DNA from: Bin75 sp965200435
GTDB lineage: Bacteria; Nitrospirota; Nitrospiria; Nitrospirales; UBA8639
Direction of reading: 5' to 3'
Assembly (NCBI GenBank): GCA_965200435.1
Contig: OZ241337.1
Coordinates: 930,001 to 994,000, forward strand
Length of the DNA: 64,000 nucleotides
The notes under the pieces are model-generated. The model did no database searches. It was not told the origin of the DNA and saw only the letters and a program-made list of their open reading frames with translations. The position numbers were made by a program, and so were the translations under genes. Within the stretch, counting starts at the first letter, position 1; each line of letters begins with the position of its first letter. Below are positions 63,788 to 64,000 of this stretch, in pieces.

Positions 63788-64000
63788 GTGGTTATTTGCT
63801 GGACACCAACGTTATTTCGGAGCTCCTGAAGAGCACGCCACACCCTCGCGTTACGGGTTTCCTCTCGGCGCACCAAGACCTGTGGTTGTGTTCGATCGTC
63901 ATTCACGAGTTGCAATATGGATTGCAGCGCATGCCGCAGAGTACCCGGAGCGCTGCGCTGCGAGAGGCGCTCCTGGACATCGCTACGACCTACGGGGACC
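63784..64000 (+). CDS. PIN-domain toxin (VapC/FitB type), 5' part
   Basis: Runs off the window. MSGYLLDTNVISELLKSTPH gives the first PIN acidic residues (Asp7 in LLDTN, Glu13 in ISEL), and SIVIHELQYGLQRMP the conserved Glu-containing second motif. FitB/VapC toxins are Mg-dependent ribonucleases restrained by the cognate antitoxin. The antitoxin gene just upstream is truncated by an IS, so the toxin is either inactive further on, poorly expressed, or controlled from elsewhere. Confidence 0.85.
   Translation, partial: MSGYLLDTNVISELLKSTPHPRVTGFLSAHQDLWLCSIVIHELQYGLQRMPQSTRSAALREALLDIATTYGD

Noticed and set aside
1..64000. Integrated prophage or plasmid segment
   Set aside because: No integrase of phage type, no structural or replication genes; the window is core genes separated by IS, MITE and REP elements.

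Overview
The window looks like a chromosomal segment of a Gram-negative bacterium. Signs of this are an RND efflux tripartite set, autotransporter-type proteins, lipoproteins with lipoboxes and YdbH/YnbE/YdbL envelope proteins. Gene order and protein flavour fit Nitrospirota (Nitrospira-like): pheA-hisC-aroF-tyrA-aroA-cmk-plsC-rpsA-sppA-ihfB followed by a protein built of PCP_red-type repeats, plus a split OtsB1-like trehalose module. The taxonomic guess is inference from recognised families; no database search was run.

Layout. 1-5.6 kb: 5' end of argD (minus), an FRG-domain gene ending in a repeat remnant, then a minus-strand pair (HAD phosphoglucomutase-trehalose phosphatase fusion overlapping a GH65 phosphorylase). 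5.9-15 kb: a REP/REPIN array, a 144-bp MITE, and a giant fibronectin-III/cadherin autotransporter that is broken in this assembly and has a G16 tract in its signal peptide region. 15.7-27.8 kb: an IS copy directly upstream of the aromatic amino acid / cmk / rpsA / ihfB housekeeping cluster. 27.8-31.6 kb: MITE, PhoD-like phosphatase, RNase H, TPR lipoprotein, tRNA-Val(CAC). 31.7-40.4 kb: second IS copy, second REPIN array, second Fn3/Ig autotransporter sharing the same C-terminal barrel cassette, with a C12 tract before its signal peptide. 40.5-46.4 kb: OMF-MFP-RND efflux operon. 46.5-58.1 kb: IS copy, MITE, DoxX, radical SAM protein, MscS channel, ydbH-ynbE-ydbL, 2OG-Fe(II) oxygenase, AIG2-like protein, dihaem peroxidase. 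58.1-64 kb: MITE, a DapF homologue in which both catalytic cysteines are serine, two more IS copies, a DUF4143-type ATPase and the start of a PIN-domain toxin whose antitoxin was truncated by an IS.

The region is dominated by three repeat systems that punctuate ordinary genes. (1) A 1085-bp IS481-like element, five copies, whose transposase frame has no stop codon of its own. (2) A ~143-bp MITE with GGGAACCTCTGATT inverted ends that inserts at TA and often supplies the stop codon of the neighbouring gene. (3) GTAG-hairpin REPs arranged as inverted pairs (REPINs), embedded in cassettes whose leader resembles the IS end. Many genes (two autotransporters, ydbH, one transposase) carry single-base frameshifts, several at homopolymers. 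These may be biology (phase variation, decay) or residual assembly error, and the sequence alone cannot separate the two. The in-frame nonsense codons in the two autotransporters and the catalytic substitutions in two transposases are not explained by homopolymer error.
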